Below are positions 48,501-56,858 of a stretch of DNA of 64,000 bases, in pieces. The stretch covers positions 13,232,001 to 13,296,000 of the forward strand of contig JAPMAC010000231.1 of assembly GCA_028671895.1 (NCBI GenBank), read 5' to 3'. This stretch comes from Oenanthe sinensis (Eukaryota; Streptophyta; Magnoliopsida; Apiales; Apiaceae). The notes below the pieces were generated by a model. The model was not told the DNA's origin and did not search any database. It worked only from the letters and a program-made list of their open reading frames with translations. The number at the start of each line of letters is the position of its first letter. The stretch's first letter is position 1. The position numbers and the translations under genes were made by a program.

Positions 48501-48853
48501 ATACAGTATCTACTTCTACTGCTGAAGCTGAGTACATTGCTGCTGGAAGCTGTGTAGCTCAAATACTGTGGATGAGGAACCAATTGAAAGATTATGGCAT
48601 GGAACATACAAAGATTCCAATCATGTGTGACAACACTAGTGCCATTGCCATGACCAACAATCCTGTAGATCACTCCAGAACCAAGCACATAGACATCAGA
48701 TATCATTTCATCAGAGAACATGTCGAGGAGGGGACTGTGGAGTTACATTTTGTACCCACAATGCAACAAATTGCAGATATATTCACCAAGCCTCTTGATG
48801 AAGTAACATTCAATATGTTGGTTGGTGAATTGGGGATGCTTAACACAAGTTAG
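45497..48853 (+). CDS. pol: Copia Pol polyprotein (1118 aa)
   Basis: Encodes, in Ty1/Copia order: aspartic protease (DSGAS at residues 27-31), GAG-pre-integrase with the HHCC zinc site (WHKKLSH ... CEACEMGK), and integrase core with catalytic D222, D285 and E321 (35 residues between the last two). A variable Ser/Asn-rich linker (about 455-560) leads to reverse transcriptase (MDVKSAFLNGELEEE; YVDD at 805-808) and RNase H (STAEAEYIAAGS, CDNTSA, HIDIRYHFIREH). All catalytic residues I can check are present and there is no internal stop. The frame is open from 45476, so it overlaps gag by about 43 nt in the -1 frame. Expression may use frameshifting, re-initiation at ATG 45497, or splicing. Confidence 0.95.
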   Translation: MGSEERLTNLSLQGIKRNRNKVIWVLDSGASRHMTGNKSLLTGLVMKAGPYVTFGDDSIGVTKGYGKLKSGNVIIEDVSYVEGLKHNLLSISQFCDKGYEVIFNKRGVSITHIKEGSLALRGVRKADLFVADMDSANQNEVTCFYSKASDDESWLWHKKLSHLNFKTMNALARRELVKDLPQMEFAPKGLCEACEMGKSKRASHKSKEISSVTEPLQLLHMDLFGPVNVLSLSRKRYALVIVDDFSKYTWVLFVMTKDEVPFQIIDHITEIENVSTLTVKTIRSDNGTEFKNAILNDFCVSKGIRHQYSAPRTPQQNGVVERKNRTLVEAARTLLYESKLPLYFWAEAVSTVCYTQNRTLIIKDKEKTPCELMNNRRPTIKYFHVFGAKCYVLIDDANLGKFEAKAREGIFVGYSTNTVAAYRVFLVNEQKVIESYNVRFDDTKLPSISKDNSEPESLKFHNLDLDEIEDEPELVVTSNIPSDREVIPESSGQSNSTRSEENSSARTGNNSGGVNSSSRTGDQDSRRNDTSSVGAGTNSGGVSRNNISSQHNNSESQAESSRQLSRERVWSRDHPFELIIGDPDAGVTTRRSTRADMANICLYSGFLSKLEPKEIEEALGDADWVIAMQEELNQFERQKVWKLVPRPKNRSVIGTKWVYRNKLDENGLVTRNKARLVAKGYSQREGIDYDETYAPVARLEAVRMFLAFSAHKNFKVFQMDVKSAFLNGELEEEVYLEQPPGFIDPELEDFVFLLFKAVYGLKQSPRRWYETLSLFLIENGFIRGVIDKTLFYKNVKGDLILVQVYVDDIIFGSSNERLCEKFAKLMQDKYEMSMMGELSFFLGLQISQRKEGIFICQSKYIKDLLKKYNLEDTSAAKTPMPTATKLDEDKSGKPVDITSYRGMIGSLLYLTASRPDIMFATCLCARFQVDPRESHLIAVKRIFKYLKGTPNLGIWYPRDTGLNLIGYSDSDYAGCRIDRKSTSGACQFLGRRLVSWQSKKQHTVSTSTAEAEYIAAGSCVAQILWMRNQLKDYGMEHTKIPIMCDNTSAIAMTNNPVDHSRTKHIDIRYHFIREHVEEGTVELHFVPTMQQIADIFTKPLDEVTFNMLVGELGMLNTS

Positions 48854-50506
48854 TAAATCCTCCTATCTGTAAAATCCAAGTTTTTTTGATCATTTACATA
48901 TGTTTGTTTTTCTTGTTAATTGCCTAGTTGAAAACATGTGTAAATAATCTTTAAAATTGCTCAAAATATCACTTCTGCATGCTATTTAATCATTATGTAC
49001 TTAGACTTTAAGATGTTTAATTAATGATTATTATATGGTGTATGTTGTGTTATTTTTCATAAATTCACTGTGCATTAATTGAAATTATTGATCAAAACTT
49101 TGAATTTATGCTCATGAATTGCATGAACATAGGGGGAGTTAAATTCATGGATCTCTAAATTTATCATGATTTTAAATGAATTTTTCTATGATTTTCATGT
49201 AATTTTTATATAATTTAAAGCCTTAGAATTGTCAAGGAATGTCTCTTTTAATGGTTTTTATTAAAAATCCTTGAATTGGTATTTATTTTAATTTGGCAAA
49301 ATTTAATTATTGATTTTCCAGAAAAATTGCCAAATTTTACTAAGTACCTTCAAAATTTCGAGATAGAGTCTATCTCGAAACTCATCTCGAAATTCGGCTT
49401 GAATTTCGACTTTGAGCTTCCAGGAGTGAAGTTTTGAAAATTCTAAGTCTGGTAAATTTTTCGACTTAGTGTCTATCTCGAACTTTATCTCGAAATTCGA
49501 CTTACAGTTCGAGATAGAGTTCCAGGTGTAAGAGATTTGAATTTTCTAAGTCTGGGAACATATTCGACTTAGAGTCTATCTCGAAATTCATCTCGAAATT
49601 CGACTTGAAGTTCGACTTAGAGTCTATCTCGAAATTCATCTCGAAATTCGACTTGAAGTTCGACTTAGAGTCTATCTCGAAATTCATCTCGAAATTCGAC
49701 TTGAAGTTCGACTTAGAGTCTATCTCGAAATTCATCTCGAAATTCGACTTGAAGTTCGACTTAGAGTCTATCTCGAAATTCATCTCGAAATTCGACTTGA
49801 AGTTCGACTTGGAGTCTATCTCGAAACTTATCTCGAATTTCGCCTTGAAGTTCGAGATAGGTCTTTCCTGAGAGGTTTAATGCTGTTTAAAATTGTTTAA
49901 GTGAATTTAATTCGAGTTAGCCTCTATGTCGAAACTTATCTCGAATTTCGACTTGATGTTCGACATAGAGTTCGACATAGAAGTTCGACTTAGAAGTTCG
50001 ACATAGAGTTCGACTTAGATTACCCTGTGTGTACTTAAGTTTTTTTTATTTTCACAGGGATATTTTTGTCATTTTACTCTATTGCCTATATATATACAAC
50101 ATTAACCCGATTTTACTTTCACTTTTACCTAATTGTTTTAAAACCTAAGTTTTACAGCAGCCCTCCCTCCCACCTACGACTGTTCATAGTTGTGGTTGAA
50201 TCTCTTACATATAACGAACTACTGTCCATTTTGTTTCTTGATTTTACTATCTGCATCACGTTTAACAGTTTATATTGTGTGTCGTTTTGTGTTTTACATC
50301 ATGCCTGTTCCTCTTCTCCGATACATACATACACACGAACTGCACACATCTCTCACATACATATTTTTTTTTTACTGCAGATTTTGTTTTAACAGTAGCT
50401 TGTTACTGATTCTTGTTTAATTCCGTAGTTTAATTTTCACTACAACATCACAGTTGTGTTCTCAATTAAAAGGGATTAAAACGTTTTTTTTTTAAAACAA
50501 AAACAA
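48854..50506 (+). promoter_or_regulatory. Post-pol spacer: CTCGA motif array and putative internal promoter
   Basis: A 1.65-kb non-coding spacer. From about 49350 to 50020 it is dense in CTATCTCGAA / TTCGACTTAGA motifs, the same family as in the LTR U3. A TATATATATA box follows at 50087-50096, then a pyrimidine-rich leader, and an ATG comes at 50507. This mirrors the U3-TATA-leader order of the LTR and of the spacers in element A. Confidence 0.5.
49573..49812. repeat. 48-bp tandem repeat (five units)
   Basis: Units start at 49573, 49621, 49669, 49717 and 49765, nearly identical: AGTCTATCTCGAAATTCATC followed by TCGAAATTCGACTTGAAGTTCGACTTAG. More degenerate copies flank them to about 49345 and 50010. 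Confidence 0.95.
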
Positions 50507-52189
50507 ATGACTCACAAATTTTCTCTTGCAAAACATAATTTTTATAATATTCCGACTGAAATTGGTGATCAACTCCCGCGTTTCAAGTTTTGGGTACGAT
50601 TTCTTAATTTGTACTCCAAAGCTAGTACTGCTTTTACTGCAAAACCTACAATGGTCCATGATGCTTTGCAGCAGTTATGGACTAGTGCAGTACCTTTTGG
50701 GAGTAAATCGACCCCCTACGGTTTTACTTTTACCTTGGAGGGTCAAAATTTTGAGGTTACAGAGGCTATTTTTAATACAGTTCTTGGTTTTCCAGTCAAG
50801 GATTCTTATGACCCTGAACCTACAGCGGCTGAGCGCCAGAATTTTTTTGAAGCAATTGGATGTTATCCTCCCCCTGGACGACTATCCACTTCAAATATTC
50901 AAAAACAATTTTTTCATGTGGAATGGAATTACTTTTTCGAGGCCATTACTAGATGCTTTCGAGCACGAGAAAGAGATTTTCATCAAATTTCCATTCCCAT
51001 GCAAATTTTTGGTGTTTCCCTGGCCCAGGAACTAAACATTAATTATGGCAGGCTTGTTCTTTCAGAATTAGTGGCTACAATGGGATCACCTGAAACCAGA
51101 GACATTTCACACAATGATATTGTCTGCTGGTATCCTCGTTTCTTGCAAATGCTAATCAATCATCTCGTGCCTTCTAATGCTTTATCACTTAGGCAGGCAT
51201 TTGTTCGAAGTCCCACCTCTGCACCTCTAGGCATGGGCACTAAGTCACTAACAGCTATCGCTAACCAGGATAAACATCAGGGTAAACCTATGTCTATTCC
51301 TGAGAACATTCAAGTGTGGCTTTCTTTTGATGCAGGTGTAACTACTTTAGCGGGGACGTCTCAACTCTCATCACATGCTCAGAATCCATCTGCCCACAAT
51401 GAAGCATTTCAAGGGATTCCTGATGAGCATATTGATGACGAACAAGATGAGGGCCAATCTCTCAGTCACTTCACAGCCAGGCAAAGGGAACAGCAACCGT
51501 CTCCTAAGACAACACATGCTGCTTCTGATTCCTCTGTTGGCCAAGGTAATGAAGGAGGTACTTTCTTAGAACCTAACACTCCTTCTTCCTCTAATTCTGA
51601 TTCCGTGGCCCAAGATTCTGCTAACCCGCAGGATCTATCCCAGGGTGATAGCCATATTTCTGCGTCTGCTTCTCTAACTTCTTCACTATCACCCCTGTTA
51701 ACGGGAGTCAAAAGGCCGGCACCTTTAGAATTAGGTGAGAGTACTGATGAGAGTGACCCTGAAGTGCAGCCAGTTTTAAGGAAGCGAGCCAAATTTTCAC
51801 AAGCTGCTACTTCAAAAGCCCAGTCCATCCCTAGCGTGTCTATCACAACCACTCCACCTCACGAGAGTGGTTCTCCCCTTGCACAGTCAACACCTAGGAT
51901 GGTTGCTGAGGATTCAGTGTCTTCTGAAGAGCCTGTTCCTTCAGTTAGGCCGGAAGTTTTACGAGCTTCGAAAGTACCTTCACCGGTACGTCCTGATGCT
52001 GCAGAGAGGATCGGTTCTACTGTTGTACTTGAACACTCTGCAGCCTCTCAGCCTGAGATTCCACCTCAGGACAAAACAGGAAACATTGATCCCATAACTG
52101 TTCCTCATTTTTCTTATCCAGTTTCTGCAGGTACTGCTTTGCATCTGAGTGCTGTTATTGAAGACATACACGAGCGTGAGAAAACCTAA
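50507..52189 (+). CDS. Post-pol ORF3 protein of young Copia element (560 aa)
   Basis: ATG at 50507. Residues 1-240 look like a folded domain: WVRFLNLYSKA, LQQLWTSAVPFG, then the module at 139-188 (EWNYFFEAITRCF ... QIS ... VSLAQELNINYGRLVLSEL). The same module occurs in both post-pol ORFs of element A (EWSFIFDTLLRVF ... QIS ... GRLILGEL). Residues about 270-560 are low-complexity Ser/Pro/Glu-rich and probably disordered. There is no signal peptide, membrane segment or known catalytic motif, so an envelope role is not supported. The family is common after pol in Sirevirus-like elements, and some databases label parts of it putative plant transposon protein. Function is unknown. It ends at 52189, 40 nt into the next ORF. 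Confidence 0.75.
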   Translation: MTHKFSLAKHNFYNIPTEIGDQLPRFKFWVRFLNLYSKASTAFTAKPTMVHDALQQLWTSAVPFGSKSTPYGFTFTLEGQNFEVTEAIFNTVLGFPVKDSYDPEPTAAERQNFFEAIGCYPPPGRLSTSNIQKQFFHVEWNYFFEAITRCFRARERDFHQISIPMQIFGVSLAQELNINYGRLVLSELVATMGSPETRDISHNDIVCWYPRFLQMLINHLVPSNALSLRQAFVRSPTSAPLGMGTKSLTAIANQDKHQGKPMSIPENIQVWLSFDAGVTTLAGTSQLSSHAQNPSAHNEAFQGIPDEHIDDEQDEGQSLSHFTARQREQQPSPKTTHAASDSSVGQGNEGGTFLEPNTPSSSNSDSVAQDSANPQDLSQGDSHISASASLTSSLSPLLTGVKRPAPLELGESTDESDPEVQPVLRKRAKFSQAATSKAQSIPSVSITTTPPHESGSPLAQSTPRMVAEDSVSSEEPVPSVRPEVLRASKVPSPVRPDAAERIGSTVVLEHSAASQPEIPPQDKTGNIDPITVPHFSYPVSAGTALHLSAVIEDIHEREKT

Positions 52190-54605
52190 GCTATGGGAGT
52201 TTGGGAGTGAGTGTGAGCGTTTAGGGAGTGAGGGACCTTCATTTTTAAGGCCCGAAACTGAGCGTCAAACACAAACAGAACGTTTCTTAGAGCGAGAAAA
52301 CCTAAGCCAAACACCGTCCCTGGTTCTTCAAAATCTTGAAACATGTATGTCAACAGTGGAAAATCAGATACAGCAGTTTGGGCAGTCTATGGGGCAGTTA
52401 GGAATTAATGTTGGAGATCACAAGAGGGCTCTTGATGACTACGCAGCACGAATGGCAGGTCAAGCTGAAGCTTTAAAAGATATGACGAACAAAGTTAATG
52501 ACCTGGGCCATGCTGGTGGTGTCTTGGGTAGCACTCTGTATGACAGAATGGGGAGTGTTGAAAGCGTTCTGCATACACTGGCAACGGAGGTCAGTCGAAT
52601 GATGTATGCAGTTCGGCATTTGGTTCCCCCGGAGTGCTTTGAAGAACAATTCACACAACCTCCCCCGGCTGATGATGATGGTACAGGTGGTGCAGGTGGT
52701 GCTGGTGGACCTTCTGGTTTTGGTTCACATGCTAGTGGCTCTGGTGTACCAGGTGATGTTCAGGATAACTCACCTAAGGGGGAGAAAGGAGGTAATGAGA
52801 CGACACAACAGTCACCCCGTGCTGAAGAAGAGATTGATCCAATGGTGACTGATGAGGAGGCTCAGAGGAAGCGAAAGGGTAAAGCAGTGATGGTTGAACA
52901 AGAAGAGCCATTCACTGACTTTGGTGATCGACAGGAACACGTGCAAGTTGATTCAGATTCTGATATGGAAGACGTACCTCTAGCACATGCAATTAAGAGA
53001 TCTTTGGAGGAACAAGGTGGAGGTGCTGGGGCGTCTGCTGAAGAGATTCCTGTTGATGAGGAAACCCTGAAAGCTCAACAGTTAGCTCTGGAACAAGCTC
53101 AATTTTTCAAAATGAAGATGATGCAGGATAAAGCTGTTTTTCTTGAGAAGCAAGTGGAGCTTAAGGAAAAGCAGTATGATCATGAGCTTGCCAGACTAGC
53201 TGATCCTCAAGTTGATCTGGACAAAAGGAGGATTGGACAGAAATGGGACGATGCACGAAAGATACTGATGGGGTCGTGTGCACATGGAGTTCATAATAAG
53301 GAGGCAGATGACTTGTTCTTCAACTTGAACATGAAGAATCCGATGACGATGGACTATATAAATGCTTTGAAGAGAATGATTTCTAAAGTCCGTGTTGGAT
53401 ACAAATCGGTGGATAATGAATGGCAAGTTATTTTGTCTTTAATTGATGGAGCCCCGATGTCTTTTATGTATGTCGATGATCAGTTTATGTCGAGAAGATC
53501 TGCGTCGGAGTTGTTCTTGCTAGCAACTAAAATTCAATATTCTCAAGCTGAGGAGCTAAGCATTCTGTATAGAGATCAGTTAATGCAGTTAGCAGAGGAC
53601 AAGGGACCAGAATTCTCAGCCAATCCAGACGTTGTCAGAATGGTTGTTGATGGAAAGATGAAGAGGGTTAGCTTGGAAGAAAATGACTTGATGGCTCTAT
53701 CGGTGGAATCCCTTAAAGCTGTTTGCAGACAAATGATGGGTAAGGGATTCACCTCGGATATTAAAGAAAAATCAGTGGAGTTCATTGAGAAGATAATCTT
53801 CCAGAAGAGCAGCGAAATATGGAAGTGCGATGTCATTGCTCCAAATCCTCTGGATAATGTGAAGATTGAGCCAGAGCTAATGCAAAGAAAATGGGATATT
53901 CTACAAGCTGTGAAAAGCGTAGATGAAGCTCTGACTCTTCCTTCAGGACCCCTGGAACAAGGAGAGATAAGGGAGGCAGTTGGTGTTCCAGGAAGAGAAA
54001 GTGTATACTGGATTCATTCTTACACAGATGATACAGCTGATGCCTTGGTGTTCATTGATGCAGACCAGAATCAAACCTTCTTGCATATGAGTAGGAAATG
54101 GCTGCTACAGACTCAAGATGCTGCATTTCTAGACAAAGTCAGAGATGAATTCAAATTTGGAGATGTAGAGGATAGGTTTGCAGATGAAAAGCAGAGACTG
54201 TTAAAGTATTTGTCTGAGGTAGTAAAGGAGAAAAGGAGAATGGAGTCAGATACGGCTAGTAGGCTCAATACCAACCGTGTCAAGGGCTACCCTAAAATGA
54301 TATACTGTCAGTTCAAAGCTGATAAAGCTCATTGGAAGCCTCAGCTCATCATGAAAAACTTTGAGGACATTCCAAAGATCAGAACTACCCAGGAAGTTGA
54401 TAAACTAAGAAGGCTTTTCAGACATCCATATCCAGAACCCAAGAATTCTCTGGAAATGGAAGCAATAAGTTTGCTGAATGCGAGATGGGCACAACTACAT
54501 GATCCAGTATACAAAAGAGAACAGCAAAGGAAAGAAAGGCGCAGAAAACAAGGAGAAGATAAGCGCAGTGCTGTTAAGGAAGTTAGGAAGGGGAAACGGA
54601 ATTAG
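52149..54605 (+). CDS. Post-pol ORF4, probable continuation of ORF3 (818-codon frame)
   Basis: Open frame in +1 relative to ORF3. It has no ATG at its start (GTG at 52149); the first ATG is 52347, giving 752 aa. Features by residue of the whole frame: helical/coiled-coil 60-150 (QNLETCMSTVENQIQQFGQS), Gly/Ala-rich 178-205, basic NLS-like QRKRKGK at about 239, acidic stretch, coiled coil 303-350 (KQVELKEKQYDHELARL), a long predicted globular part to about 780, and a basic C-terminus (KREQQRKERRRKQGEDKR). No membrane segment. Frame overlap, lack of a start codon and a nearby duplicated segment suggest ORF3 and ORF4 were one ORF broken by a small duplication. Function unknown; nucleic-acid or nuclear association is only inferred from the basic tail. 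Confidence 0.7.
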   Translation: MLLLKTYTSVRKPKLWEFGSECERLGSEGPSFLRPETERQTQTERFLERENLSQTPSLVLQNLETCMSTVENQIQQFGQSMGQLGINVGDHKRALDDYAARMAGQAEALKDMTNKVNDLGHAGGVLGSTLYDRMGSVESVLHTLATEVSRMMYAVRHLVPPECFEEQFTQPPPADDDGTGGAGGAGGPSGFGSHASGSGVPGDVQDNSPKGEKGGNETTQQSPRAEEEIDPMVTDEEAQRKRKGKAVMVEQEEPFTDFGDRQEHVQVDSDSDMEDVPLAHAIKRSLEEQGGGAGASAEEIPVDEETLKAQQLALEQAQFFKMKMMQDKAVFLEKQVELKEKQYDHELARLADPQVDLDKRRIGQKWDDARKILMGSCAHGVHNKEADDLFFNLNMKNPMTMDYINALKRMISKVRVGYKSVDNEWQVILSLIDGAPMSFMYVDDQFMSRRSASELFLLATKIQYSQAEELSILYRDQLMQLAEDKGPEFSANPDVVRMVVDGKMKRVSLEENDLMALSVESLKAVCRQMMGKGFTSDIKEKSVEFIEKIIFQKSSEIWKCDVIAPNPLDNVKIEPELMQRKWDILQAVKSVDEALTLPSGPLEQGEIREAVGVPGRESVYWIHSYTDDTADALVFIDADQNQTFLHMSRKWLLQTQDAAFLDKVRDEFKFGDVEDRFADEKQRLLKYLSEVVKEKRRMESDTASRLNTNRVKGYPKMIYCQFKADKAHWKPQLIMKNFEDIPKIRTTQEVDKLRRLFRHPYPEPKNSLEMEAISLLNARWAQLHDPVYKREQQRKERRRKQGEDKRSAVKEVRKGKRN

Positions 54606-55000
54606 AGTTAAAGTTCAAAGGGATGTGAACTTGAAGTTGGAAAAACTTCATATCTTTTGGTTGCTCTAACTCACTTGAGGAAAATTCACCTGACCACGGT
54701 ATGCGAGATAGGCTAATTCACCATACTGTAACCGTGAATCAGAGTGGATCCAATAAGGTGATATGAGTTGGACTGAAGGGTATGAAATAATCCAGGTGAT
54801 AGAGATCATCTCAATGGTCTTTAATTCGAGGTTCGAATTTTCTTTCTAGCTTATATTTATTTTCTAAAGTTCTTTGTATTGTTTTCAAGTTTTTATTCAA
54901 GTGTAAAATGTGCAAGACATTAATGTTACTTATCTTTTCTCGTCTCATTATTTAGTTGAGTTATCCTTCTTTAATTTGAATGTCATTGTTAGACAATCAA
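54606..55000 (+). other. 3' non-coding region of young element
   Basis: Sequence between ORF4 and the PPT. No feature is seen beyond T-rich stretches. Confidence 0.6.
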
Positions 55001-55012
55001 ATAGGGGGAGAT
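55001..55012 (+). promoter_or_regulatory. Polypurine tract
   Basis: ATAGGGGGAGAT directly before the 3' LTR; identical to the tract at 950-961. Confidence 0.95.
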
Positions 55013-56286
55013 TGAAAGGCAGAGTGTTTAAACTTGTAACACTATAATTTATGTAACTCAACTAAAGAAAAGATACTTAACCCGAAGACAATCAAGAATA
55101 AGAAGTCACAAAGAAATCAATACAAATGAAGACAAAGTAATTGATATAGTTCAACATGGTAAATATGATCAAACAAAGAAGAAATCATTGGAAGAAGTTC
55201 AAGTTAAAGTTGTTCATGCCCCAGTGATTTGTAACTCAAAGGATCAAGATCATAACTATCAGTATCAATAAGACTAATTGATTTCAAGTGAAAAAGAAGG
55301 AAAGCAATTGTTGGAAAGCCACATTTCTAATTGAACATGGTAATCTATTCAGAAGCAAGAAACCTATCAAGACTAGTCACTTATGAACCAGACCAGTGCA
55401 TCAAGTGTCAGGACATTGGTAGCAAGTTCATGTCAGTAGTAGAGTTCCAAGTTCAAGAGCTTGTTGAAGAAAATAGAAGACATGAAGAAATCACAAGTTC
55501 AAGATGTTGCATTGAAGTTTCAAGTTGAAGCCCAGAATTTCTCTAAGTACTTACAAGGGAACCTATGTAGAAATTCCTATCTAGAAATTCTGGATAAGTT
55601 TCTACTTAGAGCCAAGTAGAAATTCTGGAGTTGAAAATATTTTCTAAGTACTCAACTCAGGAAGCTATCTCGAATTTCCTATGTCGAAATTCCTAAGTCG
55701 AATTTCCTATGTAGAAATTCTGGAGGTGAAAATATTTTCTAAGTACTCAGGAAGAAGGCTATCTCGAATTTTCTATGTAGAAATTCCTAAGTAGAAATTC
55801 CTATGTAGAAATTCTACTTAGAATTCGAGATAGAGCCAAGTAGAATTTCCTATGTAGAAATTCTACATAGAGGACAGTTTCAACATGACACATGGCATCA
55901 TCCTGGTGGCAGATTTCCAAGCTTTCAAGACAAGATAAGATTCACGTGGACAACATTGGGCCACTCATATCTTATCTTTTGAAGACTACAAGTCATAGAT
56001 TACAAAGTAGTATAAATAGAAGTACTTGTGTAACTTATTAACAGAGAGCAATATTCGAGAGAAACACTTGTAATAAAGAGAGAGTATATTCACAGAGCTT
56101 AGTATCATTTACTACCCTCTTTACTTCTGTTGTACTATTGTAATGAATGTTGTAGCAACCCTTTCAAGTTATATATAAGACATATATTCCTTGAATCTTT
56201 GTGTTCATTTATTACATAGTATTTATTGCTTCATTAATTCGAAAAGTTGTATTCACCCCCCCTCTACAACACATTTGGACCTAACA
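55013..56286 (+). repeat. 3' LTR of young Copia element
   Basis: 1274 bp, the same length as the 5' LTR, with three differences seen by eye. TATAAATA at 56011-56018. Ends CCTAACA, followed by CACTC. Confidence 0.95.
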
Positions 56287-56291
56287 CACTC
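56287..56291. repeat. Target site duplication CACTC (right)
   Basis: Matches 41030-41034. Confidence 0.9.
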
Positions 56292-56858
56292 TATGAATGC
56301 TTCTGTTGTAAATCCCATATAGAGTGTAGTCTTTGAAAATCAATTTGAATTAATTTTAATTCCAATGGAGAAATGCTGAGTGGCACCTGCAAGAGTGTGT
56401 TCCCTATGTGCTTCTTAGTGGCGCCTTGAATTGCAAGTGGTGCCTAATTGAGCAAAGTGACACTTCACACAAGGATTGCCTTGTGTGGATTTCTTGGTGG
56501 CGCCTGGACTTGTATGTCACGCCTCAAGATGCAAGTGGCACCTCACACTTGGAAAACCTTGTGCTATTTCAAGTGGCGCCTTGTTGCCTTAGAGAAAAAA
56601 GAAAAAACCCAAGTGGTGCCTAGTACATGGTTGTTACGGATTAAAAACTAGGTCATCTTTAGTGTGTAATTAATGCTAGGGTTTGGGGGAGCTTCGAGCT
56701 TTAATGGTTGTGCTTGTGTTTTGTGGCTTAGTTCCACCCTCACAAGATGCCTACGTATCCCAGTGTGTGTTGAGTATCAAGCCAGATGTAGTTCTAATGT
56801 TGAGAGGTTAGGCCTCAATATAGGACTTATAATTATTTTTGGTCCAACAAAATAAATT
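56292..56858. repeat. Continuation of the split older sequence, with AGTGGCGCC motif cluster
   Basis: Non-coding. Seven copies of AGTGG(C/T)(G/A)CC(T) occur at about 56379, 56416, 56435, 56495, 56532, 56571 and 56611. It joins 40741-41034 across the young insertion. It may be the rest of an antisense LTR, but no end is identified. Confidence 0.45.

Larger units (their letters stand above)
41035..56286 (+). mobile_element. Complete young Copia (Sirevirus-like) retrotransposon, 15.25 kb
   Basis: Two 1274-bp LTRs with TG...CA ends and a 5-bp duplication (CACTC) frame, in order: PBS, leader, gag, pol, spacer with 48-bp repeats, two long post-pol reading frames, and PPT. By eye the LTRs differ at only three sites, all transitions (41169/55147, 41244/55222, 42151/56129). 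Gag and pol have no internal stops. It lies inside an older sequence (40741-41034 plus 56287 on). On structure alone it could be transcriptionally and perhaps transpositionally competent. Confidence 0.95.

Noticed and set aside
49502..49871. Repeat-peptide ORFs on both strands
   Set aside because: They exist only because the 48-bp repeat lacks stops; they lie in a non-coding spacer and have no start context or homologue.
50507..54605. Envelope gene (errantivirus/retrovirus-like)
   Set aside because: No signal peptide, hydrophobic membrane segment or furin-like site is visible in ORF3 or ORF4.
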